NCBI GenBank assembly: GCA_016714225.1
Contig: JADJNS010000014.1
Coordinates: 124,001-188,000 of the forward strand
Direction: 5' to 3'
DNA: 64,000 nt
From: Archangiaceae bacterium
GTDB lineage: Bacteria; Myxococcota; Myxococcia; Myxococcales; Myxococcaceae
The position numbers and the translations under genes were made by a program. The notes below the pieces were generated by a model. It had not been told where the DNA came from, made no database searches, and was given only the letters and a program-made list of their open reading frames with translations. Of this stretch, positions 29,101 to 38,495 are shown piece after piece (position 1 is the stretch's first letter; each line of letters begins with the position of its first letter).

Positions 29101-29781
29101 GAAGCTGGTGCGCACCGCGACCTCCATCGGCGCGCAGTCTTGAATGTCGAACAGCTCCCACTGCTCGCAGCGGTTGTTGGGGCCGCCGGTGTCGGGGTCG
29201 GTGCCCGACGACGGCTTGGCCACGAACCGGTTGACCACCTCGATGTAGCCGTCTTGAAAGATGGGCGACTCGGGCTTGCCCGGCTCGCTCACGAAGTAGC
29301 CGGCGCGATCGAGGTTCAGCTTGTCGGCGAGAAAGTCGTTGTTGGTGAGGGCATTGCTCGTCCAATCGACCTCGATGTGGCTGCGCTCGTACCAGGCCTT
29401 CTTGGGCGCATCGATGAGCTGCCCGTCGATGACGTCGAGGTGCCGGCGAATCGGGTACGCGGCGATCGGCACCTTCACCTGGTCAGCCGCCGCGACGTCG
29501 GGGTCGAGCGCCGCGATCAGCGCGTAGCTGCGGTAGGCGTAGAGAAAGTTCTCTTGCACGTCCCAGCGAAACTTCTCGGTGATGTTCGAGTCGCCCACGA
29601 AGGTGAAGGCGGCGTTGGCGGGCGAGTCGATGACCGTCATGCCCACGAACCACTCGGCCGACGGGTCGAACAGCTTCTTGTCGAGAATCGTCAGCGGCAC
29701 GCCGGTGGGGTCACCGTGCGGTTCGACGCAGCTGATCGCCAACGCACACAGACTTACAAACCACACCGGAAGACGAGGCAT
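26143..29781 (-). CDS. Large zinc-dependent metalloprotease lipoprotein
   Basis: The 1212-residue protein has an N-terminal signal ending ALAISCVEP with a lipobox-like cysteine. The zincin active site THEIGHLLGLRHN (HExxHxxGxxH, first His636) is followed by a methionine-turn candidate SSVMDYHP, placing it in the metzincin-like group. The long N-terminal region (about 30-600) resembles the prodomain-plus-catalytic layout of DUF5117/DUF4953-type zinc-dependent peptidases. A Pro-rich stretch lies around residue 495. The C-terminal 450 residues carry no motif I can name. It is divergently transcribed from the phosphatase gene, with 84 bases between, and is coupled to a TolC-type gene. A role in extracellular or periplasmic proteolysis is expected. 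Confidence 0.87.
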   Translation of the reverse strand: MPRLPVWFVSLCALAISCVEPHGDPTGVPLTILDKKLFDPSAEWFVGMTVIDSPANAAFTFVGDSNITEKFRWDVQENFLYAYRSYALIAALDPDVAAADQVKVPIAAYPIRRHLDVIDGQLIDAPKKAWYERSHIEVDWTSNALTNNDFLADKLNLDRAGYFVSEPGKPESPIFQDGYIEVVNRFVAKPSSGTDPDTGGPNNRCEQWELFDIQDCAPMEVAVRTSFMRRESDDYVPQPWNRDPQAEGQFDGQVFYNGQYGVSSLYGFTETGKRFREARYNIWQKNLGTDGKPLPFRQRTLKPLTFYLAAGWPAELKGAAARALANWNSAFEEGLRSIRRIECQEAGESGCDRYLTEAHQVLILCSNNPVIEGDPPECGPVGTAARRGDLRYKQLDWVDSPNVVRLVGYGWWWSDGELAQLIGARGAVYAYGINRLATRLAEDVSLQNSEVDLPDYLAGLDVREWTEKASTAVARLGVSQQELTAAAEAQTAPPTAPLPPPPPGQSVMERGAQALNAAEPWRRDPLLQARQLAALKGSPVERELLTQEDLLAGGQQPGAPLSEAVLDAASPLRNALGSQARQQWQQRLGMHGVDLSVPDNYYVPELVALAKEYRGKSRDEVYQSLRERGTYTGLTHEIGHLLGLRHNMAGSFDALNFAPQYWALRNDGSVGPRYKDPETQAELEGGIGGYAYSSVMDYHPEFLPNMAGLGKFDRALIKYLYYGLREVMNYQGPNRRMLVQMGIDRKSFMPGPLLVTSGASYDDQLHEGLHYSSYPRAFGNLEDRSDVRLSSLVDFYSVGVKNATADGRVAVPYRACSDASVGQFPWCARYDVGADYYELVASRIHRFHSNYVFDNFRRDRLVFDVRDYNESYWELVFRELRNLNTLMVAHKAALRRDTAIWAADDGLANWSIGVTEAFNFLGTVLTLPQYGRHEPLQQLDGTTFYAQRYFWPFLNDPNVQAGDLVISPFRGRAYQSTIDTSSTPENILLATIGSSVDKALALRALTDTSWFTFPGRETWQDAEFFYANYFDTYPTQTLELLGGVISQDLTHLAPHASAGAVSWRRFDLPYTAPPSGSTRVDPVMPYELQVRTLGYALPLLLRRRDLSFVDYSRLYLKGSSELLSTTRMTTEYADPFTGTTYVAERFPHPSTGLENGVAARLVDRANLLANRWRTETDPYEQGRLRGALVDLRAVMDLTRSTIGRLQWAEANP

Positions 29782-29865
29782 GCGCGCGAGTATAGATGAC
29801 GCGTTGAGGGCCCTCGATCGACGCCGCCCCGCCCTCGAACGGTGGTGGTAGCGTCACCCACGCGC

Positions 29866-32316
29866 ATGTCGACCAGCGCGATGATCCCCAAAGCGCTCGA
29901 GGCGGCCCGACTCGCAGACCGGTGGGTCGCCCGAGGCCTCTACACCAAGGCGCTCAAGCGCCTCTCCGAAGCCCTGGGTGAGCTGAAGGAGCTCGCCGAC
30001 AAGCGCTGGTACGGCCAGGGCCTGCTGCTCGCCGGCCTCGCCCACCGCTCGCGCGGCGACCTGCGCCAGGCGCGCACCGCGCTGACCGACGCCGCGCGTT
30101 ACCTCGCCGCCGAAGACCGCGAGCACAGCGCCCTCGCGCTCGCGCTGGCGGTCGACGCCACCATCGCGCTCGAGGGCCTGGGCCCCGCGCGCGCGGCGAT
30201 CACCGAGCTGGCCCGCAGCACCACCGGCAACGAGAGCAGCGGCACCGACCTGGCGCGCGCGGTCGAGCACCTCTGGCGCGGCCACCCCGCCGACGCCGAG
30301 CACCTCTCGCGTGAGCTGAGCGGGCGGTGGCAGGCCGAGCTGCCCCGCCGCTGGGCCGAGGCGCTGCTGCTCGAGGCGCGCGCCGAGCTGAAGCGCGAGG
30401 GCGCCGCCGCCGCGCTCGAGAAGGCCGCCGCCGCGGCCGAAGGAGGCGAGCTGCGCGCCCGGCTGTACGCGGTGGCCGCGCTCGCCGCGGTGCAAGAGCT
30501 CGCCCACGCCCCGCGCAGCGCCGAGGCCGCCGCCGCACTCTCGCTCGCGCGCCTCGCCGAAGGCTTCGCGGTCTCGACCCCGCGCTGGCTGGCCTGGGCC
30601 CAGCTGGCGCGCGGAGTCGCCGAGCGCGCCGCCGGCAGGTCGAACGGAGAGAAGCAGTTCGCGCGCGCCGAGGCCACCCTCGCGGCGCTGAAGGCGCCGG
30701 TCGAGGCGGGCCGGCTCGCCGCGGCGCAGCTGACGTTGTGCAACGCCCTGCAGCGCCGCGAGCAGCAGGGCCGCATGGCGGCGGCGCGCGATGCGCTGGC
30801 CCGCGCGGGCTTGAACGACCGCCTGCCCGCGCTCACCGCCGGAGCCGAAGCGCCCGCGGCGAGCCTGGCCTTGAGCTCGATGGCGCTCTCGACCGCCGGC
30901 ACGGTGGCGCGCTCGCTGGTGGGGGTACAGGTCGACGACGGCGTCGAGCTCACCGCGGTGTTCGAGGTGAACCGCCTGCTCAGCTCGATTCTCGACACCA
31001 ACGAGCTGTTGCAGAAGCTGCTCGACCAGGCGGTCAAGGTGCTCAAGGCCGAGCGCGGCGCGCTGCTGGTGCCCGGCGAGGGCGGCGCGCTGGTGTGCGC
31101 GGTGGCGCGCGGCCTCGACCCCGGCCAGGTGACGCGCGGCGAGGCCGACCTCTCGCGCAGCGTGGTCGAGCAGTGCCGGCAGACCCAAGAGCCCGTGCTG
31201 AGCGGCAACGCGCAGGTCGATCAGCGCCTGCGCGGCGCGGCGAGCGTGATGGCCGCCAACATTCGCTCGGTGCTGTGCGCGCCGCTGAAGACGCAGAAGG
31301 GCACGCACGGGCTGCTCTACCTCGACTCGACGTCGCTCTCGCGCGCGTTCGGGCAGCACCACCTCGAGCTGCTGAACGTGTTCTGCACCCAGGCCGCGGT
31401 GGCGCTCGAGAACGCGCAGGCCTTCTCCGAGAACGCCGAGCTCAACCGCACCCTCGAGCAGAAGGTCGACCAGCGCACCCTCGAGCTGAAGACCGCCAAC
31501 GACGAGCTGAAGGGCACCCTGCAGACCCTGCGCGACACCGAGCTCGCGCTGGCCACCGCGCAGCGCGACGCGCTCGAGCAGGAGATGCAGGTGGCCCGCA
31601 GCATTCAGCTGGCCATCGTGCCCGCGCCCGAGCGGCACGTGGTGGGCGGCGTGGCGCTGGCCGGGCACCTCACCCCGGCCACGCTCTGCGGCGGCGACTT
31701 CTGGACCTTCGCGCCCCTGCCCGACGGCTCGCTGGTGGCGCTGGTGGGCGACGTCACCGGTCACGGCGTGGGCGCGGGCATGATCACCACCGTGGCGCGC
31801 GCGGTGATCGACACCCTGCTGCGCCGCGACGGCTCGCTGGTGCTCGAGCAGCTGCTCTCGACCCTGTCGGACGTCATCTTCGACTCGGCGCGCGGCAAGC
31901 TGTGCATGACCGCGGCCGCGGTGATGATCGACCCGCAGCGCCGCCGCCTGCGCTACGCCAGCGCCGGCCACGTGCTCAGCTACCTGCTCGCGCCGCCGCG
32001 GCAGACGCCGGCCCGGCTCACCACGGTGCACCAGCTGGGCGACCACCTGGGCGCGAAGATCGGCGCCCGCTTCGAGACCCTCGAGCGCGACTACACCGCC
32101 GGCGACCGCCTGGTGCTGTACACCGACGGCCTGCTCGAGTGCACCGACGCCGCCGGCCGGCCCTACGGCGTGCGCCGGCTGCAGAAGAGCCTGCTCGCGC
32201 ACGCGGCGGCGCCGGCCGAAGCGCTGGTCGACGCGGTGACCCGTGAGGCGGGCGCCTACTTCGGCGACACGCCCCGCAACGACGACGTCACCCTGGTCGC
32301 GATCGAGCTCGGCTGA
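29866..32316 (+). CDS. TPR-GAF-SpoIIE serine phosphatase
   Basis: The 816-residue cytoplasmic protein has an Ala/Leu-rich helical repeat region (about 1-310, TPR-like), a GAF domain (about 335-475), a coiled coil (about 478-565, with TLEQKVDQRTLELKTAN) and a PP2C-type SpoIIE/RsbU phosphatase domain (570-816). In the last, TLCGGDFWTF, GDVTGHGVGAG and TPRNDDVTLV supply the metal-binding acidic residues. Such enzymes dephosphorylate STAS-domain anti-sigma antagonists in partner-switching circuits. STAS-like proteins and an RsbW-like ATPase are encoded elsewhere in this window, so they are candidate partners. The ATG was preferred to an upstream GTG in the same frame. Three bases separate it from the downstream kinase gene. 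Confidence 0.9.
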   Translation: MSTSAMIPKALEAARLADRWVARGLYTKALKRLSEALGELKELADKRWYGQGLLLAGLAHRSRGDLRQARTALTDAARYLAAEDREHSALALALAVDATIALEGLGPARAAITELARSTTGNESSGTDLARAVEHLWRGHPADAEHLSRELSGRWQAELPRRWAEALLLEARAELKREGAAAALEKAAAAAEGGELRARLYAVAALAAVQELAHAPRSAEAAAALSLARLAEGFAVSTPRWLAWAQLARGVAERAAGRSNGEKQFARAEATLAALKAPVEAGRLAAAQLTLCNALQRREQQGRMAAARDALARAGLNDRLPALTAGAEAPAASLALSSMALSTAGTVARSLVGVQVDDGVELTAVFEVNRLLSSILDTNELLQKLLDQAVKVLKAERGALLVPGEGGALVCAVARGLDPGQVTRGEADLSRSVVEQCRQTQEPVLSGNAQVDQRLRGAASVMAANIRSVLCAPLKTQKGTHGLLYLDSTSLSRAFGQHHLELLNVFCTQAAVALENAQAFSENAELNRTLEQKVDQRTLELKTANDELKGTLQTLRDTELALATAQRDALEQEMQVARSIQLAIVPAPERHVVGGVALAGHLTPATLCGGDFWTFAPLPDGSLVALVGDVTGHGVGAGMITTVARAVIDTLLRRDGSLVLEQLLSTLSDVIFDSARGKLCMTAAAVMIDPQRRRLRYASAGHVLSYLLAPPRQTPARLTTVHQLGDHLGAKIGARFETLERDYTAGDRLVLYTDGLLECTDAAGRPYGVRRLQKSLLAHAAAPAEALVDAVTREAGAYFGDTPRNDDVTLVAIELG

Positions 32317-32319
32317 CCC

Positions 32320-35300
32320 ATGGGCTACCGCTCGGAGATCTTCTGGCTGCGCGTCTCGAACGCCTGGGAGTCGCTCACCGGCGACCCGCTGCACATCGAA
32401 GGCGAGGCGCGCGCCTCGGCGCTCGAGCCCGGCTCGAGCATCGCGGGCCGCTACCAGATTCGCGAGCTGCTCGGCGCCGGCGGCATGGGCCGGGTGTGGC
32501 TGGTGAACGACACGCTCGAGAAGCGCGACGTGGCGCTGAAGGAAATGAAGACCTCGGCGCTGCGCGCGCAGCAGCAGCTCAAGGGCTCGGGGGCGTCAGA
32601 CACGCTCGAGCTCTTGTTCAAGCGCGAGTTCTTCACCATGAGCAAGCTGAGCCACCCCGGCTCGGTGAAGGTGTACGACTACGGGCAGCTGCCCAGCGGC
32701 GACCACTACATCACCATGGAGGTCGTGCGCGGCAGCGACCTCTCGAAGCTGGTGGCCAGGGGCCCGCTCGAGCTGGGCCGGGTGTACCAGGTGCTGGCCG
32801 AGCTCTCGACGGTGCTGGGCTTCATTCACTCGCGGCTGTTCGTGCACTGCGACATCAAGGCCGACAACCTGCGGCTCACCCCGCGCGGCAACCTCAAGCT
32901 GGTCGACTTCGGGCTGATGCACCAGCTCGGCACCCCGGCCGGCACGACCTTGAAGGGCACGCCCCAGTACATGCCCCCCGAGATTCCCAAGGGCGGCATC
33001 ATCGACGCGCGCACCGACCTGTACTCGATGGGGGTGCTGGCCTTCGAGCTGGTCACCGGCAAGCTGCCCTTCACCGGAAAGAACCTGGGCGAGCTCTTGC
33101 GGGCGCACCAGTCGGCGCCGGTGCCCCGGCTGAAGAGCTTTCGCGAGGTGCCCGAGGGGCTGCAGGCGCTCATCGACCGGCTGTTGGCCAAGGAGCCGAA
33201 AGACCGCCCCGCAGACGCCTCGGCGGTGCTGCGCGAGCTCGAGCGCTTCACCGGCATCGCGGTCAGCGTGGGCAGCGTCGCGCAGCGCACCAGCTACCTG
33301 GCCAGCGCCGAGCTGGTGGGCCGCGCGAGCCAGGCGGCGCAGCTCAAGGGCGCGCTCGACGCGGTGCAGGCCGGCAAGGGCAAGAGCCTGTTCATTCTCG
33401 CGCCGGGGGGCGTGGGCAAGACCCGCCTGCTGCAGGAATTTCGCCTGCAGGTGAAGCTGGCCGACGTGCCGCTCTCGGTGGGCTACTGCCGCGCGCAGGG
33501 GCAGGCGCCGCTGCAGGCCATCGTGCAGGCGCTCACCCCGCTGCTCGAGGTGACGCCGCGTGAGCTGCTCGACGTGCACGGCCCGGCGCTGGTGAAGCTG
33601 CTGCCCGCGGTGGCGGCGCTCGGCTACGCGCCCAGCGCTTCGAAAGACCCGCTCGAGCGCTCGACCGCGGTGACCGGCTGGCTCAAGGGCCTCGCGAAGG
33701 TGCGGCCGTTCGTGGTGTGCCTCGAAGACCTGCACTGGGCCGACAGCGGCACCATCGAGGTGATGAACGTCATCATCCGCGCGCTGGTCGACGAGCCGGC
33801 GATGCTGCTCGGCACCTTTCGCAGCAACGAGGTCGACCGCATCAGCGTCATCTACCAGACGATGGACGAGGGGCTCGCCGACCGCCTGCAGCTCGAGCCG
33901 CTCAGCGAGGCCGACACGGTGCAGCTGCTCGGCCTCAGCCTCAAGGGCTTTGCGCCACCGGCGGGGTTCGCGACGCGGCTGCACCAGGCCACCGGGGGCA
34001 ACGCCTTCTTTCTCACCGAGACCCTGCGCGCGCTCATCGAAGCCCAGGCGCTGCAGCTGACCTCGACCGGGTGGGCGCTCAGAGAGGGCGACGCCCCGCT
34101 GCCTGCCACCATCGCCGAGGTGGTCGAGAAGCGGCTCGGGCTGCTGCCCGAGGGCATTCTTGGGCTGTGCCGGCAGATCGCCCCGCTGGGCCAGGTGGTC
34201 GAGCCGGGGGTGGCGCGCGCGGTCACCGGGCTGCCCGACGACCGCTTCTTTCAGGCCCTCGACGAGCTGGTCGAGCGGCAGTTTCTGCAGCAGGTCGAGA
34301 AGTCGTACTACTTCACCCACGAGACCTTGCGCGCCGCGGTCTACGGGAGCACGCCCGAGGCGCAGCGCCGCGCCCACCACCAGCGCATCGCCGAGGTGCT
34401 GGAAGAGCGCACCACCGACGCCGCCGCCGACGCCGCGCAGCTGGGCTACCACTTCTCGCTGGGCACCGAGCGCCGCCGCGCCATCTCTCACCTCATGCTG
34501 GCCGCCGAGCGCGCGCTCGCCGCCGCCGCGCTGATGGACGCGCACCGCATCTACAAGCAGGCGGCCGACCTCATCGAAGAGCAGCGCGACCCGGCGCTGG
34601 CCGACCTGATGCTCGACTGCTGGTCGAAGGTGGTCGACACCGGCTTCAACGCCCACCCTCCCACCGCGGTGCAGATGGGCAAGCGGTTGATCGCGGCGTG
34701 GGCCGAGCGAATGGACCTCGCGCAGGGCGAGGCCGACTTCTCGCGCGCCCACCGCCGCTACCAGTCGCTGCCGCGCCTGGTGGGCGACAAGATGCTGAAG
34801 CGGCTGTACTCCGAGCGCCCGTTTCGCGCCTCGAGCCGCGACACCGCCGAGATCGTGCCCCGGCTGCAGCTCTACCGCGGCACCATGACCGTCTCTTGCG
34901 GTGCGCTGGGGTGGGTCGACGAGTGCAACGCGCTGGCGCAGGCGGTGCTCGAGGCCAACCCCGACCCCGAGAGCCCGTACCGCGCGATGGCCTGGTGCGC
35001 CCGCTCGGCGGCGCTGTTTCACCGCGGAGAGTGGACCCAGCAGCAGCGGGAGATCGGCGAGTCGGTCGACATCTTCGACCGCCACATGGCCACCATCGGA
35101 GTGATGCCGGCGCGCATGCACTACTGGCACGGCCTGGCCTGTTATTGGGACTGCATCGGCAAGGCGCTGATGGGCAAGCCGCTCGACCCCGCGCGGCTCA
35201 AGGCGGGACGCGAGATTTCAGAGAAGCACGGCCTGGGTGACGTGCGCTTCTACCTCGCCATGTCCGAGCTGAACCGGGCCAGCGTGACCGGCGACTTCGA

Positions 35301-35970
35301 GGCGTTCAACCGCATCTTCGCCGCGCTGCAAGACCCCATTCGCCGCGCCGGCCACCCCCGCTTGATGGAGAGCCGGGTCTACATCTGGCTGCCGCTGTTC
35401 TTCATGGCCCGCGCCGAGAGCGAGAAGGCGGGCGCGGTGCTGCGCAAGCTCGAAGGCTTCAGCAAGGTGCTGAAGGACACGTGGCTCAACCAGTACGCCG
35501 CCATCTACGGCGCCATCGAGGCGGTCGACCGCCGCATGCCCGACGCCGCCGAGCGCGTCGAGGCGGCGCTGGGCGAGGCGCGCCGCACCCACCACGGGCG
35601 GCTCGCGATGCTGCTGTGCGCCAAGGCCCGCCACCTGCGCACGCAGGGCCGCGTCACCGAGGCGCGCGCCGCCGCCGACGAGGCGCTGACCCAGGCCCGG
35701 GGCGAGGCCACCGCCAACCCGCTCGACGAAGCGATGGCGCTGCGCGAGGTGGGCCGGTGCGAGGGCGGCGCCGCCGGAGCCGCCCTCGTGCGCGAGGCGG
35801 TCGAGGTGGCGCGGCGCAACCAGAACGACATCGAGACCGGCCACGGCCTGGTGGCCCTGGCCGAGCTGCTGGCGCCGGCCGACCCGGGCGCCGCCGAGCG
35901 CGCCAGGGGCGAGGCGCACGAGCTGTTTCGCAAGCAGAAGGCCGACCGGCTGCTCGAGCCGGTTCGCTGA
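32320..35970 (+). CDS. Ser/Thr protein kinase fused to AAA-type ATPase and TPR-like repeats
   Basis: The 1216-residue protein begins with a Hanks-type kinase (about 40-310): GAGGMGRVW, VALKEMK, the catalytic loop HCDIKADN (about 177) in which the usual HRD is HCD, and LVDFGLM. An AAA_16/STAND-type ATPase follows with Walker A APGGVGKTRLL (about 365), and then a long helical TPR-like region to the C-terminus. The layout resembles PknK and myxobacterial giant kinase regulators, which integrate signals through protein-protein contacts. The HCD variant keeps the catalytic Asp, so activity is likely. The gene lies three bases after the SpoIIE phosphatase gene. A kinase-phosphatase operon implies opposing control of the same targets (inference). 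It converges with the RiPP operon. Confidence 0.9.
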   Translation: MGYRSEIFWLRVSNAWESLTGDPLHIEGEARASALEPGSSIAGRYQIRELLGAGGMGRVWLVNDTLEKRDVALKEMKTSALRAQQQLKGSGASDTLELLFKREFFTMSKLSHPGSVKVYDYGQLPSGDHYITMEVVRGSDLSKLVARGPLELGRVYQVLAELSTVLGFIHSRLFVHCDIKADNLRLTPRGNLKLVDFGLMHQLGTPAGTTLKGTPQYMPPEIPKGGIIDARTDLYSMGVLAFELVTGKLPFTGKNLGELLRAHQSAPVPRLKSFREVPEGLQALIDRLLAKEPKDRPADASAVLRELERFTGIAVSVGSVAQRTSYLASAELVGRASQAAQLKGALDAVQAGKGKSLFILAPGGVGKTRLLQEFRLQVKLADVPLSVGYCRAQGQAPLQAIVQALTPLLEVTPRELLDVHGPALVKLLPAVAALGYAPSASKDPLERSTAVTGWLKGLAKVRPFVVCLEDLHWADSGTIEVMNVIIRALVDEPAMLLGTFRSNEVDRISVIYQTMDEGLADRLQLEPLSEADTVQLLGLSLKGFAPPAGFATRLHQATGGNAFFLTETLRALIEAQALQLTSTGWALREGDAPLPATIAEVVEKRLGLLPEGILGLCRQIAPLGQVVEPGVARAVTGLPDDRFFQALDELVERQFLQQVEKSYYFTHETLRAAVYGSTPEAQRRAHHQRIAEVLEERTTDAAADAAQLGYHFSLGTERRRAISHLMLAAERALAAAALMDAHRIYKQAADLIEEQRDPALADLMLDCWSKVVDTGFNAHPPTAVQMGKRLIAAWAERMDLAQGEADFSRAHRRYQSLPRLVGDKMLKRLYSERPFRASSRDTAEIVPRLQLYRGTMTVSCGALGWVDECNALAQAVLEANPDPESPYRAMAWCARSAALFHRGEWTQQQREIGESVDIFDRHMATIGVMPARMHYWHGLACYWDCIGKALMGKPLDPARLKAGREISEKHGLGDVRFYLAMSELNRASVTGDFEAFNRIFAALQDPIRRAGHPRLMESRVYIWLPLFFMARAESEKAGAVLRKLEGFSKVLKDTWLNQYAAIYGAIEAVDRRMPDAAERVEAALGEARRTHHGRLAMLLCAKARHLRTQGRVTEARAAADEALTQARGEATANPLDEAMALREVGRCEGGAAGAALVREAVEVARRNQNDIETGHGLVALAELLAPADPGAAERARGEAHELFRKQKADRLLEPVR

Positions 35971-35989
35971 GCCCGCCCAGACAGAGAAT

Positions 35990-38485
35990 CTAGAACAGGC
36001 GCCAGAAGTCGACCGAGAGGTACCGCCGCACCGGGTAGGTCAGCTGGTACATCAAGGTCTGCTCGCCGACCAGCACCCGGGCCTCGCCGACCGCGCCCTC
36101 GGGCAGCCCGTCGCCGCCCGCTTCGAGGGCGGCCCGCACCGTGAGCGCTCCCGAGGCGTCGGCGCGCGGCGCGACCGCCACCACCCGGGCCTCCGAGCTG
36201 CGGCCCGGGTCGGCCCAGAACTTCACCTTCACCCGCTGCCCGACCTCGAGCAATGCCTGCGGCTGCCACGCCGGCACCTCGATTTCGGCCCAGACGCCGC
36301 TGCGCGCCACCACCATCAGCTCGGTGCCGGTCGCGACGCGCGCGCCCACCATCGGGTCTCCGCGCCGGCCGAGCCGCTTGATGACGCGGCCCTTCAGCGG
36401 GCTCTTCACCGTGGCCACCTCGAGGTCGGCGTTCGCGAGCTCGAGCTCGGCGGTCGCGCGCTTCACCTCGGCCGCGAGCGCCTCGACCGCCTCTTCGCGC
36501 GGCCGGGCCAGCAGCACCTGCAGCGCCGCGGCGCGGTTCTTGAGCTCGCCCTGCACCTGCAGCTCGATGCCCTGCAGCCGGTCTGAGTCGGCCCGGGTGT
36601 TGAGCTCGGCGCCCAGCGCCCGGCCGCGCTCTCGGGCGGCGCTGGCGAAGCTCAGCTGCGCGCGGCTCTCGCGCACCGCCGCGCGGCTGAGCGCAATCTC
36701 TTCGGCGCGCGCCCCCTGCTCGAGCGTCTGCAGCGCCGAGCGAACGTTCTCGAGCTGGGCCTCGGCCACCCGCACCTTCACCTCGAGGGCGCGCGCGTCG
36801 AACCGCGCCAGCACCTCGCCCTCTTCGACGCTATCGCCCTCTTCTTTGAGCACCTCGAGCAGCTGGCCGTCGAACAGCGCGACGATCGCCCGGCGGTCTT
36901 TTGCCACCACGCGGGTCGCGCCGGTCACCCGCATCGGGGTGCGCACCACCAGCGACGCGGCCAGCAGGGCGACGGCGAGCGCCGCGCCGGCGCGCACCAC
37001 CCGCGAGGCGTAGAGCTCGCGGCGCCACCTCTTGAGCCAGCCCCAGAAGGTGGTGAGCAGGCCGAGCTGGCTGAGCAGCAGCGCGCCCCAGAACAGCACG
37101 AAGCCGGCGCCGCGCCAGGCGTCGACCGCCAGCGAGTAGAAGTACTCGAGCGCCACGTAGATGACGATGCCGGTCATCGCCACTGCGGGCAGCGCGTACC
37201 AGAAGAACACCCGGCGCTCGTACGCGCTGGTCTCGGGCTGCTCGATGGGGAGCCCGAGCACCCGGCCCACCAGGCCGCTGGCGTAGCGAAAGGCGCGCTC
37301 GCGCAGGTTGGGTATGCCGACCACCTCGACCAGCGCGTAGTAGCCGTCGTTGCGAATCAGCGGGTTGATGCAGCCGGCGGCGCTGAACACGTGCCGCATG
37401 GCGAGAAACGCCGCCACCGTGCCGACCAGCGACGCCCCGGGGTTCAGGTACATCACGATCGACCAGAAGCTGAAGAGCAGCCCCTCGCAGATGGGCCCCG
37501 CCAACAGCACCATCGCGCGCGCCCAGCGGCTCTGAAAGCGGTACGAGTCGCTCACGTCGCAGAACGCCGCGGGGCTCAGGTAGCTGAACAGCACCCCGGC
37601 CTCGCGCACCCGCCCGCCGTAGAACTTGGTGGCCAGCCCGTGAAACATCTCGTGAATCAGCGCGCTGGGCAGCTGGTATGCGTAGACCGCCGCCACCAGC
37701 ACCGGGCTCGCCAGCCAGCTGAAGTTGAAGAGCGCCTTGAACGCCGCGTCGAGGCGGAGCAGCTGCGTCAGCGCCAGGTACACGCCCACCACCATCATCA
37801 CCCCGGCGGCCCAGTGCACCGCCGGCCACTTGAGAAACGGCAGGGCGCGGGCGGTGCTCTCCAACAGCCGGTCGGGCGAGCCCAGCGAGATGCGGTACAT
37901 CCACATTCCGTCCCTGGGGCGCCGCTCGCGCAGCGTCTCTTGCTGCACCAGCTTGAGCAGCATCGCCGCGCGGGCGTTGCCCTTCGACAGCTGCCCCACC
38001 GCTTCGAGGGCGCGCGCGGCCTCGCCCACCCGGCCCTTCTCGAGCTGAAAGAGGGCCGCGTCGATCAGCCGCGCCTCTTCTTCGCGGCCCCGCCGCTCGC
38101 CGCCTTCGGGCGCCTGAGCGCCGCCGCGGCGCTGCGCGAACACCACCCCCAGCTCGTCGAGCCTCGCGAACACCCGGCGCGCGATGCGCAGGTTCACCCG
38201 CGAGGTGACCGCCTCGCTGGCCACGGTGAGCAGGTTGAGCGCGCGCAGCTGGGCGAGAAACTGCTTCAGGTCGGCGAGCGGTATCTCGACCCCGAACTGC
38301 TGCGCGGCGCGCTGCGAGATGGCCGCCAGGGTGCGGCGCCCATCGAAGAGGCGGGCGAGCTCGAACTGCAGCTCGTCGAGCTTGTGGTACGCGTTGAGCA
38401 CGGGGTCGACCACCAGCACCTCGACGCCCGCCTCGCCGGTCTGGCGGTGAAACTCGAGGTCGTGGCGCAGCTCGGGGGCAATCAT
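35990..38485 (-). CDS. PqqD-like domain / M50 site-2 protease / HlyD adaptor fusion
   Basis: The 831-residue inner-membrane protein combines an N-terminal PqqD-like winged helix (about 20-90, VDPVLNAYHKLDELQFELAR) and a short helical region (about 135-185). The multi-pass M50 segment follows, with zinc motif HEMFH (278-282) and the third-ligand motif NDGYYAL (Asp380). A last membrane helix (about 500-520) then leads to a periplasmic HlyD-type barrel-sandwich and coiled coil (525-831). M50 proteases cut peptides in or near the membrane, and HlyD domains bridge to TolC channels. With a leader-binding-like domain on the cytoplasmic side, it could bind, process and pass on the peptide encoded at 42818-42943 (inference). 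It follows the other HlyD protein by 10 bases and ends the operon. Confidence 0.88.
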   Translation of the reverse strand: MIAPELRHDLEFHRQTGEAGVEVLVVDPVLNAYHKLDELQFELARLFDGRRTLAAISQRAAQQFGVEIPLADLKQFLAQLRALNLLTVASEAVTSRVNLRIARRVFARLDELGVVFAQRRGGAQAPEGGERRGREEEARLIDAALFQLEKGRVGEAARALEAVGQLSKGNARAAMLLKLVQQETLRERRPRDGMWMYRISLGSPDRLLESTARALPFLKWPAVHWAAGVMMVVGVYLALTQLLRLDAAFKALFNFSWLASPVLVAAVYAYQLPSALIHEMFHGLATKFYGGRVREAGVLFSYLSPAAFCDVSDSYRFQSRWARAMVLLAGPICEGLLFSFWSIVMYLNPGASLVGTVAAFLAMRHVFSAAGCINPLIRNDGYYALVEVVGIPNLRERAFRYASGLVGRVLGLPIEQPETSAYERRVFFWYALPAVAMTGIVIYVALEYFYSLAVDAWRGAGFVLFWGALLLSQLGLLTTFWGWLKRWRRELYASRVVRAGAALAVALLAASLVVRTPMRVTGATRVVAKDRRAIVALFDGQLLEVLKEEGDSVEEGEVLARFDARALEVKVRVAEAQLENVRSALQTLEQGARAEEIALSRAAVRESRAQLSFASAARERGRALGAELNTRADSDRLQGIELQVQGELKNRAAALQVLLARPREEAVEALAAEVKRATAELELANADLEVATVKSPLKGRVIKRLGRRGDPMVGARVATGTELMVVARSGVWAEIEVPAWQPQALLEVGQRVKVKFWADPGRSSEARVVAVAPRADASGALTVRAALEAGGDGLPEGAVGEARVLVGEQTLMYQLTYPVRRYLSVDFWRLF

Positions 38486-38495
38486 CTCGTCGCGC

